From Gautieria morchelliformis (Eukaryota > Basidiomycota > Agaricomycetes > Gomphales > Gomphaceae): 64,000 bases of DNA. The notes under the pieces are model-generated. The model ran no database searches, was not told the DNA's origin, and was given only the letters and a program-made list of their open reading frames with translations. Shown here one piece after another: positions 1 to 10,954 of this stretch. Made by a program: the position numbers and the translations under genes. Within the stretch, counting starts at the first letter, position 1, and every line of letters begins with the position of its first letter. The stretch is taken from assembly GCA_015179125.1 (NCBI GenBank), contig WHVA01000157.1, positions 157,283-221,282 on the forward strand. The letters are read 5' to 3'.

Positions 1-89
1 CCAGTAAACCCCCGTGATGATGGTCTGCGGATCTCCGATCTGCGTTAGGAAATTTGAAATTACGTAAAAGGCCCGTTTAGGCGCCGCAT

Positions 90-1760
90 TCCTGTGAAAA
101 ATACGCTAGGGTCTGATGCATTGCCCGTCTACCTGCTCCAATCTTTCGCCAACTGGATCGAAAGTCTATCTCAGTCGGTCGTGTATGGTGGTGCCTTGTG
201 CCAAGCCGTGACTGGCCATGATGGCCAGGCTCTCTAATCTCTGAATGCCATCGACAACCCCTAGGTCTTCAATTTAGCCAATTAACCCTTCGTTACGAAG
301 CATGCCCATTCGCTTCTGACTACTTCCCGGATTTCCCCGTGCCTTCGAAAGCAATAATCAGACGCGCGTCTCATAGCTGCACGTATTTTTCCCTCTCGTC
401 TATGGGCACTCACCTGTGCCTGTTCTCATGCTGTCGCTTTCGCCGTTGTCTTTCCGCAGCAGCGCCCAAGAATTACAACAGCTGTCTATTGTGCTCATCC
501 CACGCTTAAGGTCTCTCCCTCCGCACAATTATTCCTGGTTAAACCATATCGCAAACCAAAGTTTCCCCTTACGTATGTCCTCACGGCCGCTCGTCATGAA
601 TTTCCTCCCCTGGGCCCACGATACGAACCAGTTGAGTTCAGTTTGCCAACTCGACTTTAGCACAAAATATCACCGGTGAAACCATATCTCGGACCAAAAT
701 AGCTCGTTACTTTGGATCTTCAGGCCGCTGGGCATGTCTTTCTCATAAGCTGGCGCAGAGTTATGCCTAGAAATACCAACCGCTTGAAGACGGTTGAAAT
801 AACACGGCGGTTTGCCAACTGGCAATGCACAAAAATTCAGTGATGACACGATACTGGCAGATCAATAATCTCCGTTACGTATTTTCCCTGCGCCTGCCAC
901 GGACTTCTGGCAAATTGACTATATGCTGACTCCACCAATACTAATCACTTTGCCAGGACCGAATACTCCGGCTTGCCAACCGACAATGCAGACGAGCCAA
1001 CCTTTTCCAAAGCCTCCCCCGTATATATCCTCCTACAACACCTCTCCATGTCCTCCATTCCACTCCCGCATCACTTCCCAAGTAAGCTTCATCCATACCT
1101 TGAGAAATTTTCTCAGGCTGATGAACCCTCCTTGTCCGAATGTCCAGTGTGCTATAGTATTATCGGCGGGGACGTCAAGTACCTAGGTTGTGGTTGTATC
1201 TCCCGTCCCTACACGGCTGAAGAAGATTGCGAGTCGTCCCGCTGCCTGAAGAGCCAGCACCACAATTGGAACTGCACTCATGGATATCAAGCTAACTGTC
1301 ACGCATGTGTGCACGCAGGCGCGGCGTGTGCACGTCACCACTCGTGTCGCGCGCATGGCGGCCATCAGGAGCGCTTTAGGCAAACAACTTTGGGCAGGTG
1401 CAGCAGTTGTCACCGGAGGCGTTAGTAGTCGCCATGGTGGTGCGTTTTCTAGACTTGTCTGCTTTATGCCTCTCTTCCTGACATGCTACTATGCTTGTGC
1501 TTGCAGATGTGTATCCGAGGAGTTCCCAAATCGAAGTGTACCCGGGCACACTCAAGCCCAGGATTATTGATAACTCAAACAAGAGTATTGTTTTCTGCGC
1601 GTTCCAGCCACCGATAGATATTCTTTTTTATGCCTCCATCACCGTTTCCATGTATGTCCCTCCATCGCCATGCCTGTGTTTCCCCGCGGATTCTTCTTGT
1701 AACTTGTGTCGATCGTGAGCTTTAAAGTCGGTGCACATAAGTTCTCTACCTAAAATTCAC
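90..1760. repeat. Tandem segmental duplication, copy 1
   Basis: This stretch is related along its length to about 4040-5620 in the same orientation, about 3.9 kb downstream. Shared landmarks in the same order are a GGTCTGATGCATTG block, a TTCAATT(T/C)AGCCA block, a CTGTCGCTTT(C/G)G block, a TATA-like ATATA run, and then the cysteine-rich reading frame with its 3' intron. Upstream parts are diverged by substitutions and small indels, while the coding part is much better conserved. The extent is judged by eye. Confidence 0.7.
1048..1718 (+). CDS. Small cysteine-rich protein of unknown function, copy 1
   Basis: I do not recognise the family. An ATG at 1048 opens a frame that reads through to 1420, then a predicted 86-nt intron at 1421-1506 (GTTAGT donor, CTGAC branch-like site, TTGCAG acceptor), then an exon to the TGA at 1716-1718, about 194 aa. 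The core holds repeated Cys/His motifs such as ECPVC, LGCGC, NWNCTHGYQANCHACV and RHHSC, which suggests metal binding or disulfides. The copy at about 5 kb has the same core and an intron of exactly the same length with the same splice signals, so the 3' intron is well supported. A TATA-like GTATATATCC lies just upstream at about 1020. If the intron is not used, the protein ends at the TAG at 1423. The N-terminal start is uncertain because an upstream GTAAGC/CTCAG pair could be a 5' intron. Confidence 0.55.
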
Positions 1761-4039
1761 AACTCGTCGGCATATGGAATCCCTGGATATGTCGGATGAC
1801 AACTGGTAAGTTCTCATGCCGCTGAGGACGTCTAGAGCGGAACAGCCGCACTGTTGCAGCGTTGCACAACCCACAACCCTATAACCAACCCAAATGACCT
1901 GGTGTTCTCGCCTCTTTATTTTCTTTAAGTTAACCCCGCCACCCAATCACCCACACTCACGACCATCCACTCCCGCACCACCAACACTTCGAATCAATAC
2001 GCGAGGTGGTGTTGGAGGAGAGAGTTTGTAGGGAGGGCTGTCGTTGAGGCCGATGTTCTCATCGCATGATGTTTTTGTAGTCTGAGAGAAGTGTGCAGGT
2101 CACCACCGAATTCTTGATGAGCCCCATCAACAGTGAAATGTTGATGCGACCAATTGTGACTGCTATATCTACGCTATCAGAAGTGAGTCTATCTTAACAC
2201 ACGGAAAACCATCAGAGAGGAATGTGAGCGCTTTGGGAGGATGCTTATTTAAAGCGCATCAGTAAAACAAACGAAATTAGCTCCGGGGTGAATGTCATAC
2301 GATCTGGGAAATCCGGAGGCGTTCTGGGCCGGTATTTGGCAGAATGTTCCTTGATGAGCCAATTATTACTGCATAGGGACAGTGTCTAACCGTCTTGTTG
2401 ATATGAGTCGGCATGCTGTGCAACACCGAGGTCAGGGTATAAAACCGAATGAACAACAGTGATAAAATGAAATAGTCGGATGTATGTGCATGAAGAACTG
2501 GCGTTAACCCATAGGAGCAACTCCTTCATGAAGGGCATTTCCGTTGACAGGTGGGGCAATAAAGGGCGAGTTGGTGAGACGAGCGGTTGTGGCAATTAGT
2601 CTGAGCTCGAAGACATTTAAAGCGGTGTGCCAACTTGACAAGCTGCAAGAGTCGAAGAGCAAGGGCTGCCTTGATGGAAAGAAGCGGCCGAGAACGTGGA
2701 GGGGGCATTGAGCGACGAGGGCACACTAAGAGCCGCTCGATTGATACTAGCGCTATGGGGGGTCGACAAGAGAATATAACCGGACTGCCTACGAAGTTGC
2801 TCGTCGGGTTTCCAAGCCAGGTGATGGTTTGTTGCTCGAGTTAGTGGTCTTATGACGCTCTGAGCGCAGACTTTTGGTGCTGAGACACGTTTTGAGTCCG
2901 TTAAGAGATTCCTGCTGCAGGCGGGGAAGAACTAGAGAGGGAGAGGGAAAGTAAACGCAGTGTGATAATATCACCTCTGAAGATCTTCTACTGCGCACCT
3001 AGCCACAGTGTTCATATCTGTGATCGATGTTCAACTATGGTGTGCATATGAATAAACCAATTCCGGTCCTGACCCCAGAGGTGCGAAGTCGGCAAGACCT
3101 CCAGCCCAAGCTGAGTTATTTTGCAAGAATCCAGAGATGTATCATCACGGGTCTTGGGTTAAGATCTGGTGTAGAGCATATACATTACGCGAAGTGCCTG
3201 GAACATTACATCCGGAGTGTCGCTAGGGTCCGAGGACAGGGGGGGACTCGGGGGGACGTGCTTGATCTCTCGTCGGAAATTACAGGGTCCGAGCGACTTG
3301 GTGTTTATAACTTCGGAATTGCGGACTGAAGCCTAAAGGTTAATCGGTTACGGAGCCGCCTGTCACGCTGATGATAGCTGAGATGAGGCAGCAGAAGATC
3401 GGTCACAGAGCCGCTTGCCACGTTGCGGCGGCTGAGATGAAGCAGTAGAAGATGGAGGGATCATCGAAAAGTGGCGACAGCCTGCTGCTTTGTAGAAGAA
3501 CTAAAATTTACCGAAGATAGAAGCTGTGCAAAGGAAGGTTGGGCGTGATGGTAAACGGGGATGCCATAAGAGGTAAGAGCAACCGTTTTTCATCATCACT
3601 CGAGGTGGCACCAGTCTCAGCATTGATATCGATTCCCTATGCGTTCACTGTTTGAGCACCTGTTCTAGCCACACACCCACTGGTCGATTCCAAGGTCCGA
3701 AGCTCGACGGTGAGTACTTACTGAGTTAAGAGGTCGCCGCATTGATGTTTGGCTCGCCCAACTACAGTACTAGCAAGGAGCACCGCAATGGTGCGGCTGG
3801 TAGTCGCGATGTCATCATCAGCATTGACGACGGCGGCTATGATAGCCATTCATGGCGGTACAGCAAATTTGCCAAAAACATCAGTCTCGTCGCGAACTAG
3901 TTGCAGCTCCGCGTCAAATCTGCAGCTCCGCGTCAAATTTGACCCCGTTAGCCAATGGCTCCGCATTCAAGTTTCTTGCTGAGCACTACTGGCGTCATGG
4001 TCAACCATTCCTTTGCTGAGATCTGAGATGCTGTGGCAA
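1719..4039. other. No recognised gene; short direct repeats
   Basis: Spacer between the two copies of the tandem duplication. I see no conserved coding region. A two-unit direct repeat of about 53 bp at about 3346-3452 contains GAGCCGC and GCTGAGATGA blocks. A 22-bp direct duplication at about 3901-3943 contains GCAGCTCCGCGTCAAAT twice. A 51-codon ATG frame at 3745-3900 is the only short frame with a plausible look, with no homology I recognise and no paired copy to support it. Confidence 0.5.
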
Positions 4040-5620
4040 ATCTTCTTGGGGTCTGATGCATTGACTTGTCACACTCAATAGCTTTCTGCCTAACTCCACC
4101 GCAGTCGGACGTGTCTGGTGTGTTTTGCCAGTGGCAAAACTGACCAGACACCGTAACTGACCATGATGCGCAGTCCGGATCTCTGCACTCCATTGCAACC
4201 ACCACACCCTGCTTTCAATTCAGCCAGTTCGTTACGTGGCATGGCTTACTGCCTAATTTTCTCGTGCCTTCGCAGGCAATCAATAAGTAAGGCACCTATA
4301 ATCAATGCATATCTTTTCTTCCGCTCGTAAATTGGCACTTAACTGTGCTTGGCATCTCTGCCTCACGCCTGTCGCTTTGGTCTTTCCGCGGCAGCGCCAA
4401 TGAACTGCATCAGCTCTCTCTCTATTGCGCTATTCTCACTCCCGTTATCTCTCCCCCGCACGCGATTTCTCGTGAAAACCTGTTTCAGAGCAAATTTGCA
4501 TCCTATGTATGTATCCCCCACCACTCATCATGGATTTCTCGTACCTTTCTGCCCTGACCCCAAATACTAACCGATTGACGACGATTGAAAGAAATCCATA
4601 GTTTTAAAGCATCACCTCGCGGGCCAAAATTTCCAGTCGCTTGTTTTCCCTCCGTTCTCCATGTCTTTAAGATTTCCCTGCGCTGCTCTCCCCAATAGCC
4701 ACTCGACGACAATATCACTGATGAACATACGCAAACCATAATTAGCCGCTTCATATTTTTGTCCTTCCGCTTGCCGTGGCTTTCTCCTCTGATGTCCCTG
4801 CACCCTCACCGGTACTAAACATATGACGATTGGATGTTCGACCCCGTTAGCTGGAAATGCAGACGAGCCAACCTTGGACGATCTCCCCCCCCCCCCTGGT
4901 ATATAACCTACAGCATGTCTTAGTGTTCTGCATTCTATCATTGCATCACTTCCACAAGTAAGTCTCGTGCATTGGACCGTCTTTCCCCAGGCTAACGGTC
5001 CCCCTTGTTCGAGTGTTCAGTGTGCATCACTGTTTTAGCTGGCGATATCAAGTACCTAGGCTGCGGTTGTATGCCGCGCTCTTACATGACCGAAGAGGAC
5101 TGCCTGAGATCCCACTGCCTGAATAGCCAGAACCACAATTGGAACTGCACTCATGGATATCAAGCTAACTGTCACGCATGTGTGCAGGCAGGCGCGGCGT
5201 GCGCCCGTCACCATTCGTGCCGTGCTTATGATGGCCATCAGGAGCGCTTTACGCAAACTGTTTTGCACGCATGCAGCGGTTGCCAGCGTAGGCGTTAGTA
5301 GTTGTCGTGATGGTGTGTTTTCTAGACTCATCTGCCTTCTCCCCCTCTCCCTGACCTGATATCATGCTTGGGCTTGCAGATCTGTACCCGAGTAATCCCC
5401 CAAATAGATGTGTAACTGGGTACATCCAAGTCCATTATTATAGATAACTAGATCAAGGCTATGGTTTTTGATGTATTCCTGCTATCAGTATTCTTTTGTC
5501 TGCCTCCTTCCCCTTCAATATCTATGTATCGCCCTTCTTCCGTATTCCTTACTATGTATTTCCTCCCATTCCCAATTTCTTCTGAATTGCGTCGATTGTG
5601 AGGCTACTCTGGGTGCTTGA
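4040..5620. repeat. Tandem segmental duplication, copy 2
   Basis: Second copy of the 90-1760 segment. It carries the same ordered landmarks, a poly-C run next to a TATA-like GGTATATAACC at about 4898-4908, and the related cysteine-rich frame. Divergence is highest in the non-coding 5' part. Confidence 0.7.
5005..5447 (+). pseudogene. Cysteine-rich protein, copy 2, 5' end damaged or re-spliced
   Basis: Paralogue of the gene at 1048. The core is strongly conserved (KYLGCGC, EEDC, HNWNCTHGYQANCHACV, GAACARHHSCRA, GHQERF). An 86-nt intron at 5294-5379 (GTTAGT to TTGCAG, CTGAC branch site) matches copy 1 in position and length, after which the frame ends at the TAA at 5445-5447. The 5' end differs. 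There is an in-frame TAA at 4993-4995, apparently from a 1-nt loss relative to copy 1, and no ATG precedes the conserved core in frame. The copy is either broken or uses a start or splice site I cannot identify. Confidence 0.5.
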
Positions 5621-5850
5621 AGAAGATGCTACCAGTTATCATAATATAGGCCACTCCCCTACATAACGTCCAGGTGTGTGTAAACTCCTGTACATTACCC
5701 GATCTATGAGTAATATGGCATGTCATAAATTCGTGTGATCGTCGTCTGTGCCGACATCTATCATAAATGTAATTTCTGTTTCTTTTGATTTTTCTTTTGT
5801 TTCTTTCTTTATTAGTTTCTTTTTATATATAAACGATTTGAAATGAAATA
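5621..5850. other. AT-rich spacer, no gene seen
   Basis: Spacer with a T-rich stretch (TTTCTTTTGATTTTTC type) at about 5776-5830 followed by TATATATAAA. No coding signal on either strand. Confidence 0.5.
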
Positions 5851-5859
5851 ATTGCGTTT

Positions 5860-6120
5860 ATCACAACACAGACGGGAGTCCTGGGGAGGGGGCAGAACTA
5901 TGCAAGCAAGAGCAAACGCGAGACGGAGGGAGAGCTCGAGCCAAATGGAACGAGCGAGTCAGCAAACGGGGTACACGAAACGCAGCCGTCCCGGGCTAGC
6001 TCATTGCCCGCTCCTACACCGCTGCCCCCTCCTGCACTCCGTCCTCGCTTTCTTTCCCTTCCCATCGCTCTCGCGCCCCCTCTAGACGCCGCAGCATGGT
6101 GGGTGCCCTCACCCTCAAGA
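5860..6120 (-). pseudogene. Fragment related to the 3' end of the ATG13-like locus
   Basis: This block is collinear with part of the degenerate ATG13 copy further right (about 16280-16570). Shared landmarks are CGAGTCAGCAA, CACACGAAACGCAGCC-like, a C/T-rich run, and CTCTAG(A/C)CGCCGCAGCA followed by CCCTCACCCTCA-like sequence. On the minus strand the matching frame reads MLRRLEGARERWEGKE against VLRRLEAARERGEGRE in the larger copy. Only the distal end is present. It is a third, very short relic of the same sequence family. Confidence 0.5.
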
Positions 6121-6590
6121 TGTCCCTTCGATGCGATAACATGACCATGACTATATGTCTGGATCCAAAGGCTCGCTTGCGTGTGGGTTGTCGGTGAGCC
6201 TGCTTGGTGTTACGTTGTACCATTCGTTGCCAACTGTGGCTATCCTTGACTTTCGCCAGCCGAGAAGACCATTACTTATGTAATACGAGAATATACTAGA
6301 GACGCTCACAGGGCTTTCAGGGCGAGTCTATGGAAAGCCGGCTTCATTTTTAGCCGCCGCACCACTGTGTCGGTCGCGATTTTTCAGCGGATGGGTCGGC
6401 ATGAACCCTTAGACCCCAAAGACAGCTGTAGAGTAATACTCACCAGCTAGATATCCATGGAACACACTTGTCTCGACCCGGGAGTGGCCGCGACGCGGCC
6501 CATTTCACAGACGCTGCCCCTCTTTACGGCTAGTACAGTGTCGTTGCTACCCTCAGCAACCACGACTCTGACGGTAGACTTGACGATCGT
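6121..6590. other. No gene recognised
   Basis: Unique-looking sequence between the ATG13-related fragment and the tandem array. Frames overlapping the right edge run on into the repeats and are not credible genes. Confidence 0.4.
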
Positions 6591-6599
6591 CACGTTCAC

Positions 6600-7005
6600 C
6601 GTTCGTGCGTGCGGTTCCCATGCACCGTACATGCATACAGCGGACTGTGCACGCGAACCATACGTGCATACGGCAGGACGATTCCCGTGCACCGTACGTG
6701 CATACGGCGGACGATGGACGTGAACCGTATGTGGATACGGCGACGGTGCACGTGCACCGGACGTGCATACGGCCGTACGGTGGACGTGAACCGTACGTGA
6801 AGATGGCGTACAGTTCGAGTGCACCGTACGTCGGGAAGGCGCACCGTACGTGCATACGGCGGACGGTGCACGTGAACCGCATGTGCAGAGGGTGGACGGT
6901 TCGCCTGCACCGTTCGTGCGTGCGGTTCCCGTGCACCGTACGTGGACACGGCGGTGGACGTGCACCGTATGTGCATACGGCTGACGGTGGACGTGAACCG
7001 CACGC
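6600..7005. repeat. Degenerate tandem array, unit about 33 bp, CGTACGTGCAT core
   Basis: At least ten irregular units share a GTGCACCGTACGTGCATACGG-like core alternating with GTGAACCGTACGTG and a GGACGGTG spacer. The core is partly self-complementary (GTACGTGCAT, CCGTACG), so open frames appear on both strands through the array. These are repeat artefacts and not genes. Confidence 0.85.
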
Positions 7006-7229
7006 CGACTCACATCAGCTGGCAAGCGAGGCCACGCTCCTTTTCACGGGTGCGACTGAGAGGGAAGAAGACGACTTCCTCCTTTGCCGCAGGAAGGTTC
7101 GGTATTCGCGCTCAGTCCCAGAATTTGAACAAAGTATTCGGGAAGCACGATATCCATTTATTCTCATTCTGTTGTCCCCATTTATTTTCATGTGCTACTA
7201 CAGATCAATGTGAACATGTGCCACTCTGT

Positions 7230-7455
7230 TATAAGCCATGACAAAAAGCATCGCTAAGTGAAATTAAAATGTACGCAAAGTGGATGTAAAACTGTATGCT
7301 AAGTGAAATCAAAACTGTACAATGAAACACAAACAGGTCCGGTTGATTATAAGCCATCACAGAAATTAAAACAGTACGCTAAGTGGAATCAAAACTGTAC
7401 AGTGAAATAAAATCAGGTCCAGTTGATTATAAGCCATCACGGAAAATATGGCTAA
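7230..7455. repeat. Tandem repeat, unit about 80 bp, 2.5-3 copies
   Basis: Units share TATAAGCCAT(C/G)AC, GCTAAGTG(G)AAT, CAAAACTGTAC and CAGGTCC(G/A)GTTGATTATAAGCC blocks. AT-rich and non-coding. It lies just downstream of the 3' end of the alpha-kinase gene. Confidence 0.75.
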
Positions 7456-7500
7456 GTGTGAAATTCAGTGTGCGGTGAAAACAAAATCCCTGGTGGTGTG

Positions 7501-10382
7501 CTAATGCAGATCTACCCCAGCGTCTTCTTCAAATGGCTCTGGGGCGAGCAGTCCAAAGTGAGCACAAAAGTGATTGCACTCATGTTGGTCTGGAAATGAT
7601 CGGAACACCGCTGTTACATTCCCCTGACTGAAGATTGCTGCCAGTGCCCACATATGTCCAGCAACAGTATCTGTGTTAGCACTAGCTTCAGCATATTAAT
7701 GATGCCCTCACGGGTGTGTCATGATCTGTGGGTCTGAAAGTAAAGTGTCGCCTCCTGTTACCAAGGACACACGTTAGCATTTCACAGCTAGGGAGATTTC
7801 AAACCATGCCTTGGAAATCAGATACGAAAGCCAATCCACCTGTTTTCGTCCATTGCACGTGCTGCGCAAAACACAGGAAGCATGCCAGGTTGTAATCTTG
7901 GCTCCCGCAATCCGGTAAATGTTTGGCAGAGCCATTGTGGACAAATTTGCGAAACAAACCCTGGATGGCATCAATCAACTGTTCCAAGAGCAAGGCCTTG
8001 GTTGCTTTGCCCTCTGTGTTCCGAATAATGGCCAGGCCAGCATTCACGAAGTGTACCTGGCCATGGAGAGTCAGTCTACATGAATCAGAAAGGTGACACC
8101 AGCACTTGCCTCTGGCACTGCAAAGCCTTCCTGGGACACTGCAGCTTTCCCCACATGGCGCTTCACAAAGCAATAGACCATATCCTCAGGGACATCGCCC
8201 AATACAGAGCCTTACCTTCATGGCCCATAATATCTACCTCATATGCCCCTGAAAAGTGTTTCACCCGGTCCTTCCCACAGATCGTCTCCTTGTAGTATGC
8301 TCGCTTGACTGCAATAGACTCATATGGGATCATTCCTAGTGTTGGAGGAACCAATGTCTGTGGGGCATCAAGGGATAATCGTCCTGGATGGGCAGTTTTG
8401 AATGAGCCTGGTGGTGCCAGCTCAGTCTGTGGATCAGTATACAAGTGGCTGTGGTAAGCGTGGACACTGAAGTCGGGGGAAGGACATGAAGAAAGCATCT
8501 CATTGAACGCCTTCAACAAAATTGGGAAAAATTCGATTGCATGCTGCACCTCGGAGCCTTATTTAGACATGAACAAATACATCATGGATTGAAAAGGCAG
8601 GTTCACACACTGGGAAGTTTAACATTTGCCACCTGTTGTTGTAGCACACTGCGTAGGACTGCTCTATCTGGGGATTGCCATTCAGGACTGTTGGAGTTTT
8701 TCGGGCGAGGAGTATGTTCAGGAGATGTGGGCATTGATAGCTGCATTGTTACCTGGTCAATTATTGTGCAACAAACTTGCTGAACACTTACTGGACGCTT
8801 GCGGGACGCTCCGAGGGCCTGTCTGTCAGGAGCCGACTCAATGTCTGCATGGTAGAGGGAAGAAACATCAACACTGGGCATGGGGATCTGGGCAGGGAGG
8901 CGCTCATTAGCACAATTAGGAGATACACAGGTACACAGCTACCGGGACTTGATCCGAAAGGATACTGGTATGTGAGGGTAGTCCAGCAGATTGCATGATA
9001 GAGGGTAAAATATTGGTGAGTTAATGAATGATAGGTAAGAATTCATGGTCTCCGTTGCAAACTCAATAAATGGACTTATACCTGGTGTGATGATGGAGGC
9101 TTCCCAACATTGTGTAGAATCTGGGAGAGCTGAGGGGGACTCCATGTATCTGACTCTACAATCTCGGCTGGTGGGTCTAGGAACAATCCTGGATTGCCTC
9201 CAGGGCCCAGTGAAGACCTGCCCTATAATGCCCAATATGAGCATAGAAGGCCGCACCAAATAGCAATTAGGTGTACATACCATGGGCTCCTGATTAGCTA
9301 GATGTTCCTGGATCTTGTCCCAATTGCGCGCAGTTATGACAAGTTCTACCTTCAGATTCTGGGGCTTGAATATCACCTTGCCCGGTTTCTTGCCTGGGTG
9401 AAGGAAATAGTGGTATACCGCATCCGTGTGGGGATTCGCGGCGTCGAGGTCCTCCCAATTATCCAGGGTCAGAAATTGGAGGTCCGAGATGGCCAAGGGG
9501 AATGCTGGGGCGTATTCATGGAATTTGGGTATTATTTTGTCGTAAATCCTTTGTTTGAGTTCGATGGCGCCAATGCGTGCAGGGATACCTGCAAGGCCGA
9601 GTCGAATATTCTATTGAGATGGGGGGGTGAGTTCACACACGCATCAATCACATATATAGTTGGCACATACCTCAACTAACCTGTTCTTGGTTCGTCCTGG
9701 TAGAGAATACGTCAGGTGCGCCAGCACGTGAATGAGTTCCTGTGGTTTGCGATATGCCAGTGCAGCTGCTGCGGCTTTTTGATGTTCGTAGTGCCCATGG
9801 TTCGCATTGTATCCCACGGCTGCAAAGGGTCCTTAGGTGAGCTCCTTGCACTGTATAGAGCCATGCATGACGTACCGGGGTGCAATCTAGGTACAGCAAT
9901 TTGCCCACCCAGATCCGGTTCCGGTGGAGCGCGCACCACGCCCATGGCCTGTACGTGACTGCCTCCTACTGGGTATATAAGGTGAGGATCAGCTAATATA
10001 AGACGGGCGTAAGTGGTCTCACAATTGCGCTGGGCTGCATTGGTTTGTTGACGAATCCGCTCCACATTCACCTGGGGATATGTCACGTGCGCACTGTCCC
10101 TTGCACGCACCTGGTCGCGATGGGTCGCGGAGGTTGTGTGAGTAGGTGAGCATGATTGGGACTGGTCTTGGGGTACTCACAGGCCACAAAGGTTGTGGGA
10201 AGCTGGATGGTCCATTCGTAGCATGGTGAGCAGTACCATCGCACCTGCGTCCCCTGAGGATTACTGACAGGGTGCCGTTTGGAGCCAGCAGGAAGTTGAG
10301 GGCTCGGACACGACCGCCGTTCGCAGACCAATAGAGAAGGGTTGTCATCTGTGAAGTCAGCCACTGCATGACCGCTAGCCAT
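7501..10382 (-). CDS. Alpha-type (MHCK/EF2K-like) protein kinase, multi-exon
   Basis: Alpha-kinases are atypical Ser/Thr kinases. Read on the minus strand from the ATG at 10382, the N-terminal exon has paired cysteines (ERRSCPSP, RWYCSPCYE), possibly zinc binding. Middle exons carry GYNANHGHYEH, NIRLGLAGIPARIG, FLTLDNWEDLD and NPGLFLDPPAEIVES. The kinase domain follows: IAVKRAYYKETI at about 8290-8310 (candidate ATP-binding Lys), FVHNG and FLCFAQHVQ, TGGLAFVSDFQG at about 7800-7830 (candidate catalytic Asp and Gln), SDPQIMTHP at about 7720-7740, and GNVTAVFRSF with HECNHFC near 7560-7600, the zinc-coordinating element typical of the family. It ends at the TAG at 7501-7503. Most introns have clear GT/AG ends. 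One segment around 8060-8150 (VSQEGFAVPEAS) needs an extra junction to avoid a TGA. Exon limits are approximate. The integrase-core gene is transcribed divergently upstream. Confidence 0.8.
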
Positions 10383-10387
10383 CTAGT

Positions 10388-10822
10388 GGGCCTTTTTTTG
10401 GCCATGGTTTCATGAGGATTGGTGCATGCCCGTTCATCAAAGTAAGCGTACTTACTTTTTTTCGGAAAATCTGCCTTTGTGCTATTTTTGGCCAGGGTAT
10501 CATGAGGATCGGTGCGTGCACATTCATAAAAGCAAGCGTACTTACTTTGTAATAGCAGAAGCGGCGTCTGCGCGTCCTGTTCGGAAAATCTGCCTTGGCG
10601 CTGTCTTTTTGGCCATCGTATCATGAGGATCGGTGCGTGCGCGTTCATAAAAGCAAGCGTACTTACTTTTGAAGCGGCCTCTGCGCGTCCTTTCCAGAAA
10701 ATCTGCCTTGGCGCTGTTTTTTTGGCCAGGGTTTCATGAGGGTCGGTGCATGCATGTTCATAAATGTAAGTGTACTTACTTGGCCTCTGTGCGTGCTTTT
10801 CTGAAAGTCTGCCTTTGCGCGT
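10388..10822. repeat. Minisatellite in the divergent intergenic region, 4 units of about 95-120 bp
   Basis: Four units each contain TTTTTGGCCA, TCATGAGG(A/G)T(C/T)GGTGC, TTCATAAA and a near-palindromic AAGCGTACTTACTT. Three of the four also carry a GCCTCTGCGCGTCC-like block and all carry GAAAATCTGCCTT or a close variant. The array fills the space between the alpha-kinase start (10382, minus) and the integrase-core start (10955, plus), so it sits where promoters would be expected. Confidence 0.85.
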
Positions 10823-10848
10823 GCTTGTGTGATACTGGATACAGTGAT

Positions 10849-10950
10849 GTGGACGTGGAACTCAAGCGGCGCAAATCGTTTGAAAATCGTACGGCCTGAG
10901 ATGGCCGTGTGATTTTCGAACGGCCTGCGCCGCTCAAGTTGCACGTCCAC
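10849..10950. repeat. Large imperfect hairpin, stem about 48 bp, 6-nt loop
   Basis: The left arm begins GTGGACGTGGAACTCAAGCG and the right arm ends CGCTCAAGTTGCACGTCCAC. The arms pair through a GGCGCA core and GAAAATC, with GGCC flanking the TGAGAT loop. The hairpin ends 5 bp before the ATG of the integrase-core gene, so a transcript starting further upstream would carry it in its 5' leader. It could also be a small foldback element. Confidence 0.85.
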
Positions 10951-10954
10951 AGCG

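Noticed and set aside
1082..1116. 35-nt intron GTAAGC...TCTCAG in the Cys-rich gene copy 1
   Set aside because: Splicing from the ATG at 1048 would give an immediate TGA. It could be a 5' UTR intron from another start, so it was not used in the model.
6447..7213. Several overlapping 90-200-codon frames on both strands
   Set aside because: They run through the 33-bp tandem array, and the encoded repeats only mirror the DNA period. No conserved domain.
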